Part shown: one piece after another, positions 7,029-15,264 of the stretch | How the letters are laid out: each line of letters starts with the position of its first letter | Position numbering within the stretch: the stretch's first letter is position 1 | Source: Streptomyces sp. CG 926 | GTDB taxonomy: Bacteria; Actinomycetota; Actinomycetes; Streptomycetales; Streptomycetaceae | NCBI RefSeq assembly: GCF_003148825.1 | Contig: NZ_QGGZ01000003.1 | Span: forward strand, 434,001-498,000 | Direction: 5' to 3' | DNA length: 64,000 nucleotides | Position numbers and translations under genes: made by a program | The notes under the pieces: generated by a model | Databases searched by the model: none | What the model was told of the DNA's origin: nothing | Seen by the model: only the letters and a program-made list of their open reading frames with translations

Positions 7029-8729
7029 CTACTGCTTGACCTCGTACTCCTGCTTTTCCACGAGCTTGCCGTCCCTGAAGCAGAACCGGAAGATCCGGTC
7101 CGTTCCCAGGGCGCCCGGCTGATCCTCTGCCAACAGGGCCAGACAGTCCGAGCCCGCGGGCCTCGGCGGCCCCTTCCTGGCGGCCCCGGCCGTCATGAAG
7201 TTCTCCCCGGACGGCAGCCGGTCCCGGACGGACTGCTCGGTCTCGCCCACGTGCACGGCGTCGAACTCGTCCCGGTCGATCATCGCGTCACTCGCCGAGT
7301 CGATCAGCAACACCACCCCGGCACCGAACACGATCACCAGCAGCACCACCGCCGCGAAGGCGATCCCGCAGCCCACCGCGACCCCACCGGACCGGCTGGG
7401 CATGCGCACGGCCAGCTCCCGGTCCACCGCCTGCCAGTCCATCGGCTGCTCGCCGCCCCGCCCGGCCGGCGGACCGCCCGCGTACGCGTGCGCCTGCTGC
7501 CCGAAGTCGTCGGCGACGTCCACCACTCCGGCCGGCTCCGCCCCGTACGGCAGGACCCCCGCCACCCGGAACCCGCCGCCCTCGGCGGGGCCCGCGTGCA
7601 CCATCCCGCCGACCAGCCGGGCCCGCTCGCGCAGCCCCGTCAGGCCCTGCCCGCCCGACACCACCTCGTCGGCCGCCGGACCGGCCGACGGCCCGTTGGC
7701 AATCTCCACGACCAGCGAGTCGTCCTCGAAGCGCAGCTCCACCGCGATCGGCGCCCCCGGCGCGTGCTTGTACGCGTTCGTCAGGGCCTCCTGCACGATC
7801 CGGTACGCGGCGTGGTCGCACGCCGCGACCAGCGGCCTCGGCCGGCCCGACGTGGTCATCCGGACATCGGTCCCCGAGCCCCGGGCCGCCTCCACCAACC
7901 CCGCGACACCGGCCACCCCGCGCGCCGCGGGCTGGGCCTCCTCCACGGGCGCGGGCGCCTCCACCCCGTCGCGCAGGATGCCGACGACCTCGCGCAGCTC
8001 GTGCATGGCGGCCACCGAGGCCTGCCGCAGCACGCCCACCGCCTCGCGCTGACGGTCGGTGAGCTTCGGGTCCACCTCCAGCGCACCGGTGTGCACGGAG
8101 ATCAGCGCCAGCTGGTGCCCGAGGCTGTCGTGCATGTCCTGGGCGATGCGCTGGCGCTCGCGCAGCCTCGCCTGTCCGGCGACCATGGCCCGCTCGCGCA
8201 GCAGTTGTCCGTTGCGCTCCTGGAGCGCGCGCAGCAGGGTGCGCCGCTGCGACCAGTACCGGCTGGCCAGACCCGGCATCACGGTCGTCGCCAGGAACAT
8301 CAGCGCGGAGAACACGATCACGAGCAGCGGCTGCATCTGTGCCTGCTGGTCCACCACGCTGCAGCCGATCGCCGCCACGAAGGCCAGCGTGAAGGCGGCC
8401 AGCGCCCGGCCCACCCCGACGATCCGCCGGCCGGCCGACCAGCCCAGCAGGGGCAGGACGAAAAAGGCCCCGGGCACGAAGGTGACCACGCCCGAGGCGA
8501 GCACGAGGGTGCTCCCCGGCAGCCTGCGGCGCATCAGCGTGAACGCGACCGCGACCACGGCTCCGAGCAGCATGCGTCGCCCGGAGGCGTTGCTGACCTC
8601 CTCGACGCCCAGGCCGAAGAGGGCGATCACGCCGCCGAGAGCCAGGTCCCCGACCAGCATCCGCCGGGTCCAGGGCTCCGGACCCCTCAGCCAGTCCCAG
8701 CCGGCACGCGTCTTCGCCTTCGCATCCAC
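7029..8729 (-). CDS. Sensor histidine kinase with an unusual C-terminal membrane-anchored extracytoplasmic domain
   Basis: Starting from the GTG at 8729 the protein is 566 aa. It has about five N-terminal membrane helices, a HisKA_3 dimerisation box RIAQDMHDSLGHQLA with phospho-acceptor His200, and an HATPase_c domain with GQGLTGLRERARLVGG. Unusually, a further hydrophobic helix follows (roughly residues 445-475), then about 90 residues that would be outside the membrane, with the motif VGETEQSVRDRLPSG and two cysteines. A start at GTG 8789 is possible but has no ribosome binding site. It pairs with the response regulator nine bases downstream. Confidence 0.88.
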   Translation of the reverse strand: MDAKAKTRAGWDWLRGPEPWTRRMLVGDLALGGVIALFGLGVEEVSNASGRRMLLGAVVAVAFTLMRRRLPGSTLVLASGVVTFVPGAFFVLPLLGWSAGRRIVGVGRALAAFTLAFVAAIGCSVVDQQAQMQPLLVIVFSALMFLATTVMPGLASRYWSQRRTLLRALQERNGQLLRERAMVAGQARLRERQRIAQDMHDSLGHQLALISVHTGALEVDPKLTDRQREAVGVLRQASVAAMHELREVVGILRDGVEAPAPVEEAQPAARGVAGVAGLVEAARGSGTDVRMTTSGRPRPLVAACDHAAYRIVQEALTNAYKHAPGAPIAVELRFEDDSLVVEIANGPSAGPAADEVVSGGQGLTGLRERARLVGGMVHAGPAEGGGFRVAGVLPYGAEPAGVVDVADDFGQQAHAYAGGPPAGRGGEQPMDWQAVDRELAVRMPSRSGGVAVGCGIAFAAVVLLVIVFGAGVVLLIDSASDAMIDRDEFDAVHVGETEQSVRDRLPSGENFMTAGAARKGPPRPAGSDCLALLAEDQPGALGTDRIFRFCFRDGKLVEKQEYEVKQ

Positions 8730-8770
8730 CCGCCCGACCCTAGACACCCGCGCCCCGGGCCGGCTGCCCT

Positions 8771-8797
8771 CTTTCGTCGCGCCCCGCACGACGAAAG
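8771..8797. promoter_or_regulatory. Inverted repeat upstream of the sensor kinase gene
   Basis: CTTTCGTCG (8771-8779) and CGACGAAAG (8789-8797) form a perfect 9-bp inverted repeat with a 9-base spacer, 42-68 bases upstream of the kinase start at 8729. It may be an operator, possibly autoregulatory for the NarL-type regulator. Its presence here is one reason to prefer the shorter kinase start. Confidence 0.4.
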
Positions 8798-8821
8798 TCG
8801 AACCCCGCCCCGCCCCGCGGT

Positions 8822-8838
8822 CGGCCCGCGGCGGGCCG
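8822..8838 (-). terminator. GC-rich hairpin after the YrhB-domain gene
   Basis: A perfect 7-bp stem with a 3-base loop (CGGCCCG / CGGGCCG) sits 27 bases beyond the stop of the leftward YrhB gene, within a longer imperfect GC-rich palindrome. It may terminate the toxin operon before the kinase gene. Confidence 0.35.
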
Positions 8839-8864
8839 GGGCGCGGCGGGGCGGCCGCGTCGCT

Positions 8865-10442
8865 TCACCGATACCGGACCACGCGCACACCGGACTCGTG
8901 GAAGCCGTCCAGGTCCCGCAGCTCCTCGGCGGCGGAGTCGATCAGCCCCACCATCCCGGACTCGCTGTGCAGCCCGGCGAGCAGCAGCCCGGTGCTCTCC
9001 CGTCCCCGCGCGTCCAGCCGCCGTACCCACACCAGGGCCCGGCCCCCGGCCGGCAGGGCCCTGAGGCCCTCGACCGCCGCGACCACCGTCGGATGCTCCG
9101 AGACGGACAGCACCGGCCCCAGTGCCGCCATCGTGGAGGTGAACCAGTCGGCCTTGTCCGGCGCGGGCACCGGCCCCGCGGGCCGGTCCCGGTCCCATGC
9201 GGCCAGGAAGCCCCAGGGGTCGGAGTTGGGCAGCAGGAACGGATCCTGCGGTCCCTTCGGCACGACCACCGCGGCGTCGAGCATCGCGTGGCGCCAGTCA
9301 CCACTGCGCAGCGCGGCCGTCGTCTGGCAGGCGAAGAGCCACCCCCGGGCGGTCTCGTCCTCGGCTGCCGGCTCCACCAGCTCGACCGGTTCGGCGTACG
9401 TCTCCCGCAGCCACCGCTCGGCCTTCTCCCGGGCCGTGGCCAGATCGGGCGCGGTCCGCCCCGGCCCGGCCCCCGGTGCGACCCGGGCGAAGACCAGCTG
9501 CAGCACCCCGACCTGGTCCAGCCGGGCCAGCCCACCGGTCATCCCGTCCAGGAACACCACCTGACCGTCGTTGTTGTGCGCGTAGACCAGGTGCCCGCTG
9601 ACCTCGGTGCCGCCGATGACGCGCCGCACCCACACCACGCCCTGGGTGTCCGGTCCGGTCTCCCCGGCGCGCGCGATCACCTCGTCCCAGCTCGCGCACC
9701 GCAGCTCGCGGGCGGTGGGGAAGTGGCGGCGCAGCAGCAGCTCCCACCAGCCGGGCGCCTCGTGCGCGGGCTGCCACGGCAGGGGTGACGAGGGGCCGCC
9801 CGCGATCGCGGCGGCCGTCGTGACCACGCAGCCGCGCGCGTTCAGCCGCCTCGCCTGCGTCTGCGGATCGCGCTCGACCGGGTCGTGCGTGTACGCGGAG
9901 GCATCGCCCCACGGATCGTTCGACGCGGGGTGGAAGGGCTCCCCGTAGTCCTTGGGCACCACGAGCGACGCCGCCAGCATCGGGGTGCGCGGGTAGCCCG
10001 GCTGCTCGATGGTCCGGCAGGCGAACAGCCAGGTCCCGGCGTCCTCGGCGACGGGCTCGATGCCCACCAGCTCGACGAGCCCGTGATAGGTGGACAGCAG
10101 CCACTCCAGCGCGGTCTGCCACGGCTCGGCCTTCGAGGTCTTCGCGGCGCCGGCCCGGTCCCAGCCGCCGTGGCGCACGTAGGCGAGGTACTCGTCCAGG
10201 GGCAGGTGGGTCGGCGGGAAGTCCACCCGGGACCCGTCCTTGGGCACGATCACCAGTTTGTTGAACGGACCCACCATCGGGTCCCCGGCGTCGATGCTCT
10301 CCTGGGTGTCGTACCGGACGATCCAGGCCAGCTCGTGCTCCTGCGTGAGCTCCGGCCTCAGCACGATCGTCCACGGCTCCGAGGCGAACGCCTGGTCGAG
10401 GCGGATCCGGGCCGCTTCGACGGCCTCGTTCAACGTGAGCAT
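8865..10442 (-). CDS. Multi-module YrhB (Imm35-like) protein with embedded papain-fold-toxin-like segments; probable immunity partner
   Basis: The 525-aa protein has an alternating build: a YrhB-type module (about 1-95), a related module ending WLFACRT...VVPK...NDPWG (105-182), a segment resembling the neighbouring toxin domain (200-322) with Cys205, His284 in SGHLVYAHN and Asp299 in FLDGMTG, a second WLFACQT...VVPK...SDPWG module (333-413), and a degenerate second toxin-like segment (430-525) lacking the Cys and His. It starts 18 bases after the toxin stop, so it should be co-expressed. Role as toxin-neutralising protein is inferred from position and family. Confidence 0.7.
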   Translation of the reverse strand: MLTLNEAVEAARIRLDQAFASEPWTIVLRPELTQEHELAWIVRYDTQESIDAGDPMVGPFNKLVIVPKDGSRVDFPPTHLPLDEYLAYVRHGGWDRAGAAKTSKAEPWQTALEWLLSTYHGLVELVGIEPVAEDAGTWLFACRTIEQPGYPRTPMLAASLVVPKDYGEPFHPASNDPWGDASAYTHDPVERDPQTQARRLNARGCVVTTAAAIAGGPSSPLPWQPAHEAPGWWELLLRRHFPTARELRCASWDEVIARAGETGPDTQGVVWVRRVIGGTEVSGHLVYAHNNDGQVVFLDGMTGGLARLDQVGVLQLVFARVAPGAGPGRTAPDLATAREKAERWLRETYAEPVELVEPAAEDETARGWLFACQTTAALRSGDWRHAMLDAAVVVPKGPQDPFLLPNSDPWGFLAAWDRDRPAGPVPAPDKADWFTSTMAALGPVLSVSEHPTVVAAVEGLRALPAGGRALVWVRRLDARGRESTGLLLAGLHSESGMVGLIDSAAEELRDLDGFHESGVRVVRYR

Positions 10443-10460
10443 TTCTGATTCCTGACGACG

Positions 10461-12095
10461 CTAGCGGTACGGGACATGGGCGATCTCGCTGATGTTGTGG
10501 GTCTCCAGTGTGGCCAGCTTCCCCGTCTGGCCGTCCAGGAAGACGACGCCGTGCGGGGTGTTCACCGCGTTGAAGACGTGACCGGCCATGCCGTGGCGGG
10601 AGATCGCGACGACGCTGCGCGAGTCCGGCCCCCGCGCCTCCAGGTCCTTGACGATGTCGTCGTAGCTGCCGACGACCTTCTTGGCGCTCGGTTCCACACC
10701 GAGTTCCTTGTACGGGATGTCGCCGGGCCCGGTCTTCGGCGCGGCCGAGACCTCCGCGCCGTCCAGCCGTCGGTCCAGGGTGACCACGTTGTTGGTGCAG
10801 TTGTACTGGTAGCCCGGCATGTTCGTGTTGTTCATGTCCTTGAGCCACGGGTACTGGTCGTCGATGAACTTCTGGGCGTCCTTCTTCCCGACGGAGTCGG
10901 CGTGGATCGAGGGCCGCTCGGTCACGCCCTTGGTCGGCTTCGCCAGATGCGACCAGGCCGACGGCTTCGTCGCCGCCGCCTCCGCGACCCGCACGCCCGC
11001 CCGGGCGCCGCCGAACCCCTTGGTGCCGAGGAGTTCCGGTACGAGCCGGCCCAGGCCCTCCGACGGGTCGTCCTTGAAGCTGTCGATCAGCGCGCCCGGG
11101 ATCCGCTCCGGGTGGGCGGCCGTGGAGACCAGGCCTGCCAGCGTCATGTTGAGGTTCTGCTGGTACTCGGCCGGGTGGGTCAGGTTGTACGGGTCCATCG
11201 GGTTCAGGCCGCGCGCGAAGTTGAGCAGGCCCGCCGTGCCCTTGACCACACCGCCGACGAAGTGGTTGAGCTCCACCGCCTGGGCACCGTAGTGGTCGGT
11301 GATCCCGGCCAGGGCCCGGTCCGTCGCCGAGGGCTCCTTCGGGGCGTGCGCGAGCGCGGCTTCCAGCGCCTTGGCCACGGCCCCCGCGGCCTCGTCGCGC
11401 TGTTTGCGGGCCTCGCCGAGGATCTCGTGGGCCCGCCTGCCCTCGGCCTTGCCCACGTCGACCGGCTTCTGTGGCTCCGGTCCGGGATCCCGGCCGGCGT
11501 CCGCGGCCTCCTTGTAGGTGCCGACCTTCGCGGCGTAGTCCTCGTGAGCGTCCTTGGCGGCCTTGACGGCCGCCTTGTACAGGTCGATGGCCTGCTGCGC
11601 CTGCTTCTGCGCCCACTCCACGGTCTCGGCGTACCGGTTCAGCGCGCCCGCCGCCGCCTCGCAGGCGTCGGAGGCGTGCAGCCAGTCCGTGGGGTGCATC
11701 GCGAACTTCTCCCGGAAGGCGTCGGCGGCCTGCCCCTTCCAGTGGCCCGGGTCCAGCGCCCGCATGCCCTGTCCGACCTTGTCGAACGCCCCCTGGAAGT
11801 CCGTCAGGTGCTTCGCCGACTCCCGGATCTTCGTCGGCTTGCCGTGCACCAGCTCGTTCGCCTGCTCGGTCTGGCCGAGCTGCTGCTCGCCGACCGAGGC
11901 ACCCAGGTTCGAGGCGACGTCGTCGCCCCAGTCCTCGACCTTGTCCGCCCAGTCGTCCGCCCCGACGTAGTCCAGGCCCGCGCCGATCCCGTCGGTGGCC
12001 TTGTCGACGCCCTGACCGACGACCTTCTTCGCGCCCTCCCAGCCGTCGTCCAGCTTCTCCAGGCCCTTGTCCAGGAGCCCGCCCCAGTCCGCCAT
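10461..12095 (-). CDS. Type VII-type secreted toxin with C-terminal papain-fold (glutamine deamidase-like) domain
   Basis: The 544-aa protein begins with a long helical region of the putative T7SS-secreted type, with a WKG turn in GHWKGQAADAFREKF near residue 125, an alanine-rich coiled region and a linker. The C-terminal 140 residues match papain fold toxin 1: Cys433 in YQYNCTNNV, His506 in GHVFNAVN and Asp521 in VFLDGQTG. Known members deamidate glutamines in target proteins; the target here is unknown. Its ATG overlaps the stop of the WXG-type gene by one base (TGATG). It may serve competition between bacteria; self-protection probably comes from the adjacent YrhB gene. Confidence 0.82.
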   Translation of the reverse strand: MADWGGLLDKGLEKLDDGWEGAKKVVGQGVDKATDGIGAGLDYVGADDWADKVEDWGDDVASNLGASVGEQQLGQTEQANELVHGKPTKIRESAKHLTDFQGAFDKVGQGMRALDPGHWKGQAADAFREKFAMHPTDWLHASDACEAAAGALNRYAETVEWAQKQAQQAIDLYKAAVKAAKDAHEDYAAKVGTYKEAADAGRDPGPEPQKPVDVGKAEGRRAHEILGEARKQRDEAAGAVAKALEAALAHAPKEPSATDRALAGITDHYGAQAVELNHFVGGVVKGTAGLLNFARGLNPMDPYNLTHPAEYQQNLNMTLAGLVSTAAHPERIPGALIDSFKDDPSEGLGRLVPELLGTKGFGGARAGVRVAEAAATKPSAWSHLAKPTKGVTERPSIHADSVGKKDAQKFIDDQYPWLKDMNNTNMPGYQYNCTNNVVTLDRRLDGAEVSAAPKTGPGDIPYKELGVEPSAKKVVGSYDDIVKDLEARGPDSRSVVAISRHGMAGHVFNAVNTPHGVVFLDGQTGKLATLETHNISEIAHVPYR

Positions 12096-12736
12096 CAGCG
12101 CTCACCGCCCGAGGGCCGCGCCGGCGGCTGCGGCGCCGGTCCGACCCAGTCGTCGACCGCCCCGTCCACCTCGTCCCGCAGCCCCGTCGCGTCGATGATC
12201 TGGTTGCCGAGGAACACGTCCGAGCTGTTGACGTCCCGTACCGCGCCCTTCCAGGCCTCCGTGCTGTTCTCCCGCGCCCGCTCGAAGGACTCCTCGCTGT
12301 AGTCCGCGTCCCGGATCTGCGTGTACGCGTTGTCGGAGAGGACCTCGCCCCAGTCCTTCTCGATGACGTCCTTCTCCGAGGCGTACGGATTGCCCATCGC
12401 GGAGTTGGTCAGCACCTTGAAGCTGCCCTGGATGTACTGGTCCTGCTCGTGCATCACACCCGCCGACAGACCGACGTCGAACGCGAACCGGTTGCCCTGC
12501 TGCACCAGCGCCCGTACGCCCCACTCCCAGCGCTCGCAGAAGGTCTTCATCGATGCCGTCAGGGCGTCGCTGCCGCTCTCCATCCCCGACAGCGCCAGAT
12601 CCGAGAAGCCCCGGCCCATGCTCGCCGAGCCCACCATCCCGAGCTCCTCGAGCTCACCCAGCGTGTCCGTGATGCCCTTCGCTATCTGTCCCAGCGCCTG
12701 TTTCGAGACATCTACGTCCGCCCCGTCCCCGCTCAC
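12095..12736 (-). CDS. WXG100-like/ESX-type helical protein, probable partner of the toxin
   Basis: Starting at GTG 12736 with GGGAGGAG just upstream, the protein is 213 aa. It is helical without a signal peptide, with conserved-looking FCERWEWGVRALVQQGNRFAFDVGL and WKGAVRDVNSSDVFLGNQ segments. Such small helical proteins commonly precede T7SS effectors in Streptomyces and act as secretion partners or chaperones. The start overlaps the preceding SseB-like stop by four bases (GTGA) and its own stop overlaps the toxin start. A much longer upstream extension in the same frame has unlikely composition and was ignored. Confidence 0.7.
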   Translation of the reverse strand: MSGDGADVDVSKQALGQIAKGITDTLGELEELGMVGSASMGRGFSDLALSGMESGSDALTASMKTFCERWEWGVRALVQQGNRFAFDVGLSAGVMHEQDQYIQGSFKVLTNSAMGNPYASEKDVIEKDWGEVLSDNAYTQIRDADYSEESFERARENSTEAWKGAVRDVNSSDVFLGNQIIDATGLRDEVDGAVDDWVGPAPQPPARPSGGER

Positions 12737-13221
12737 ACCTGCTCCTCCCGTCGGTCCCCGTCGAGCGCCGCACCGTCCGGCACCAGCCCTCGCACCGGCG
12801 GGAAGACGATCCCGTCCGGCCCGGCCGCGTCCAGCGCCACCCCGCACGGGAAGTCCAGCGCCGGGATCACCTCGTCCAGCAGCCGCGCCCCGACGATCCG
12901 CCGGTACGGCCACTCCCGCTCCGCCTCACCGCGGGCGTCCGCGAACCGGGCCAGCGTCTCCATCTCCGAGAACGCGCAGATCCAGTCCAGCCCGCCCAGC
13001 TCGGCCGTCCACAGGCCGCCCCGCTCGTCCAGGGGCACCAGCACCACCCGGCTACGGAAGTCCGCCAGCCGCTCCAGCACCGCCTCACGGGCCGCTTCGG
13101 CGTCCACGGCGGCGGCGCTCTCCGGCTCGTCCGCCGGCGGGGCCGGCTCCACCGGAACCCCCGCGTCCACCCGCTCGGTCGCGGCGGCGCGCAGCCGCCC
13201 CCACTCCTCGTCGAAACCCAC
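12733..13221 (-). CDS. SseB-like N-terminal-domain protein, first gene of the toxin operon
   Basis: The 162-aa protein contains an SseB N-terminal-like domain: VVLVPLDERGGLWTAELGGLDWICAFSEMETLARFA followed by LLDEVIPALDFPCGVALD and FPPV. In Streptomyces these proteins often sit in ESX/WXG gene sets; their role is not established. GTG at 13219-13221 is chosen because GAGGAG precedes it; an upstream GTG at 13278 lacks a ribosome binding site. The stop overlaps the next start by four bases. Confidence 0.7.
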   Translation of the reverse strand: MGFDEEWGRLRAAATERVDAGVPVEPAPPADEPESAAAVDAEAAREAVLERLADFRSRVVLVPLDERGGLWTAELGGLDWICAFSEMETLARFADARGEAEREWPYRRIVGARLLDEVIPALDFPCGVALDAAGPDGIVFPPVRGLVPDGAALDGDRREEQV

Positions 13222-13438
13222 CCAAAGACTCCTCAGTACCGGCCGGATGGGGTGATCGTGCACGCCTTCCGGCCACAACTGGTCTCACAATTCGGACAGT
13301 TGGCCCACCCTAACCCTGCCTTCCGGCAGGAGCACAGGTCGGGGGTCCCAAGGAGGGAGGTACGTCACACATACGTCCGGGGCGGGGAAACACGAAACGG
13401 CCGCCACCGCTTTCGCAGTGACGACCGTCTCGTCGATG

Positions 13439-13520
13439 TGGGCGAGGGGGGATTTGAACCCCCACGTCCCGAAGGACACTGGCACCTGAAGCCAGCGCGT
13501 CTGCCGTTCCGCCACTCGCC
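13439..13520 (-). tRNA. tRNA-Leu (CAG anticodon)
   Basis: The minus strand folds as a class II tRNA: acceptor stem GGGCGAG (13514-13520) pairs with CTCGCCC (13440-13446) with discriminator A at 13439, anticodon loop TTCAGGT flanked by CTGGC/GCCAG, a long variable arm with TGTCC-TTC-GGGAC, and a T arm GGGGGTTCAAATCCCCC. The anticodon CAG reads CUG, the main leucine codon in Streptomyces. CCA is not encoded. Confidence 0.95.
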
Positions 13521-13703
13521 CGAGCAGCTCCCCAGTGGATCTTCCCTTTCGGGCCTTTCCCCTGGCGACGTCGAAACATTAGCACGGGAAACGGGGTGGA
13601 TTCACATCGCTTTCCGGGCGCCCCCGCACCCCGCTGTGGACGGCCCCTCCCGCACTCCGCTCCCGGTGCGGGACACTGTCCCTGGAGCGCCCCTACGATC
13701 GCT

Positions 13704-13729
13704 TGTGAGGACCAACACTCGTCCTCACA
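13704..13729. promoter_or_regulatory. Inverted repeat upstream of fhaA
   Basis: TGTGAGGAC (13704-13712) and GTCCTCACA (13721-13729) form a perfect 9-bp inverted repeat with an 8-base spacer, 86 bases before the fhaA start. The 294-base gap between tRNA-Leu and fhaA (13521-13814) must hold promoters for both directions. The repeat may be an operator or a leader hairpin. Confidence 0.45.
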
Positions 13730-13814
13730 GGAACGATGGGGAACCACCCGAATCCGCCACGCGTGGATACGATCAGTAAGCAGTACAGGGCGACAGCGAC
13801 GGAGGAGGTGCCCC

Positions 13815-14654
13815 ATGGGAGTTCTGAAGCGGTTCGAGCAGCGACTCGAAGGTCTGGTGAACGGCACCTTCGCCAAGGTGTTCAAGTCCGAGGTCCAGCC
13901 GGTGGAGATCGCCGGAGCCCTCCAGCGGGAGTGCGACAACAACGCCACCATCTGGAACCGCGAGCGGACCGTCGTCCCCAACGACTTCATCGTCGAGCTC
14001 AGCGCCGGTGACTACGACCGCCTGAGCCCCTACTCCGGGCAGCTCGGCGACGAGCTCGCGGGCCTCGTCCGCGACTACGCCAAGCAGCAGCGCTACAGCT
14101 TCATGGGCCCCATCAAGGTCCACCTGGAGAAGGCCGACGACCTCGACACCGGGCTCTACCGGGTCCGCAGCCGTACCCTCGCCTCCAGCACCTCCCAGCC
14201 GCAGGCCCCCCAGGGCGGGCAGCAGGGCGGTCAGGCGGCCCCGGGCGGCTACGGGTACCCCCCGGTCTCGGCCCCGCCCATGCCCAGCGCCCCGCCCCCG
14301 GGCGGACCCGGCGCTCGGCGGCCCGCTCCGGGCGTACCCGCCGGACCGGCCCCCGCGGCCGGCCCGGGTGGCCCGCGGCGCCACTGGATCGAGATCAACG
14401 GCACCCGCCACCAGATCTCGCACTCCACGCTCGTACTCGGCCGAAGCACGGAAGCCGACGTGCGGATCGACGACCCCGGCGTATCCCGCCGGCACTGTGA
14501 GATCCGGACCGGAACGCCCTCGACGATCCAGGATCTCGGGTCCACCAACGGCATCGTGGTGGACGGGCAGCACACCACCCGCGCTACGCTCCGCGACGGC
14601 TCGCGGATCGTCGTGGGCAGCACCACCATCATTTACCGGCAAGCCGAAGGGTGA
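13815..14654 (+). CDS. fhaA: FhaA, DUF3662 and FHA domain protein of the cell-wall kinase operon
   Basis: The 279-aa protein starts at ATG 13815 behind the strong site GGAGGAGG. The N-terminal DUF3662 domain (1-115; MGVLKRFEQRLEGLVNGTFAKVFKSEVQPVEIA-type start) is followed by a Pro/Gly-rich linker and a C-terminal FHA domain (188-279) with GRSTEADV, SRRH and LGSTNG, which binds phosphothreonine. In mycobacteria FhaA binds phosphorylated PknB-pathway partners such as MviN and tunes peptidoglycan synthesis. It opens a seven-gene-type operon that here runs through pknB. Confidence 0.95.
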   Translation: MGVLKRFEQRLEGLVNGTFAKVFKSEVQPVEIAGALQRECDNNATIWNRERTVVPNDFIVELSAGDYDRLSPYSGQLGDELAGLVRDYAKQQRYSFMGPIKVHLEKADDLDTGLYRVRSRTLASSTSQPQAPQGGQQGGQAAPGGYGYPPVSAPPMPSAPPPGGPGARRPAPGVPAGPAPAAGPGGPRRHWIEINGTRHQISHSTLVLGRSTEADVRIDDPGVSRRHCEIRTGTPSTIQDLGSTNGIVVDGQHTTRATLRDGSRIVVGSTTIIYRQAEG

Positions 14655-14664
14655 AGCGGGGGCA

Positions 14665-15171
14665 ATGTCAGAGCTGACCCTTACGGTCATGCGGTTGGGT
14701 TTCCTGGCCGTTCTGTGGCTGTTCGTCATCGTGGCCGTCCAGGTCATCCGCAGCGATCTCTTCGGGACGCGCGTGACCCAACGCGGCTCCCGTCGTGGAA
14801 GCGCGGGCGCCGGCGGCGCCCCGCAGCAGACGGGTGGCCGGCAGGCCACGCCTCCGCAGCAGCGCCAGCGGCGCGGGGCACCCACCAAACTCGTCGTCTC
14901 CGAGGGCATCCTCACGGGAACCACCGTGGCCCTCGCCGGCCAGACGATCACGCTGGGCCGCGCGCACGACTCCACGATCGTGCTGGACGACGACTACGCG
15001 TCCAGCCGCCATGCCAGGATCTATCCCGACCGTGACGGCCAGTGGATCGTCGAGGATCTCGGGTCCACCAACGGCACGTATCTCGACCGGACCCGGCTGA
15101 CCACCCCGACGCCCATTCCGCCGGGCGCACCGATCCGCATCGGCAAGACCGTCATCGAGCTGCGGAAGTAG
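14665..15171 (+). CDS. fhaB: FhaB, membrane-anchored FHA domain protein
   Basis: The 168-aa protein has one N-terminal membrane helix (about residues 5-25; LGFLAVLWLFVIVAVQVI), a basic linker rich in Gly, Gln and Arg, and a C-terminal FHA domain (75-165) with LGRAHDSTI, SSRHARIY and LGSTNGTYLD, the phosphothreonine-binding residues. The FHA end of FhaA and FhaB are alike, suggesting shared ligands in the PknA/PknB system. Its ATG is 11 bases after the fhaA stop. Confidence 0.94.
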   Translation: MSELTLTVMRLGFLAVLWLFVIVAVQVIRSDLFGTRVTQRGSRRGSAGAGGAPQQTGGRQATPPQQRQRRGAPTKLVVSEGILTGTTVALAGQTITLGRAHDSTIVLDDDYASSRHARIYPDRDGQWIVEDLGSTNGTYLDRTRLTTPTPIPPGAPIRIGKTVIELRK

Positions 15172-15264
15172 TACGAGAATGAGCGAGCGGAGCGAGCGCG
15201 CGGCGGCGATCCGTCCCACCGAGGGCACGGACCCGAGCGCGCTCCCGACCGGAGGGTGGGCAGT

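Noticed and set aside
6465..9788. A rightward open frame of about 1100 codons.
   Set aside because: It runs antisense to the response regulator, kinase and YrhB genes, is rich in Arg/His/Gln/Pro, and has no domain or ribosome binding site.
9298..12105. A leftward 935-codon frame across the toxin and YrhB genes.
   Set aside because: Gly/Arg-rich shadow of the two real genes in another frame, without recognisable features.
12737..12913. Longer N-terminus for the WXG-like protein.
   Set aside because: The extension is Gly/Arg-rich antisense-like sequence overlapping the SseB-like gene, and the GTG at 12736 has a strong ribosome binding site.
13439..13520. tRNA-Leu as an integrated element attachment site.
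   Set aside because: No integrase and no second copy of the tRNA 3' end was found in the window.
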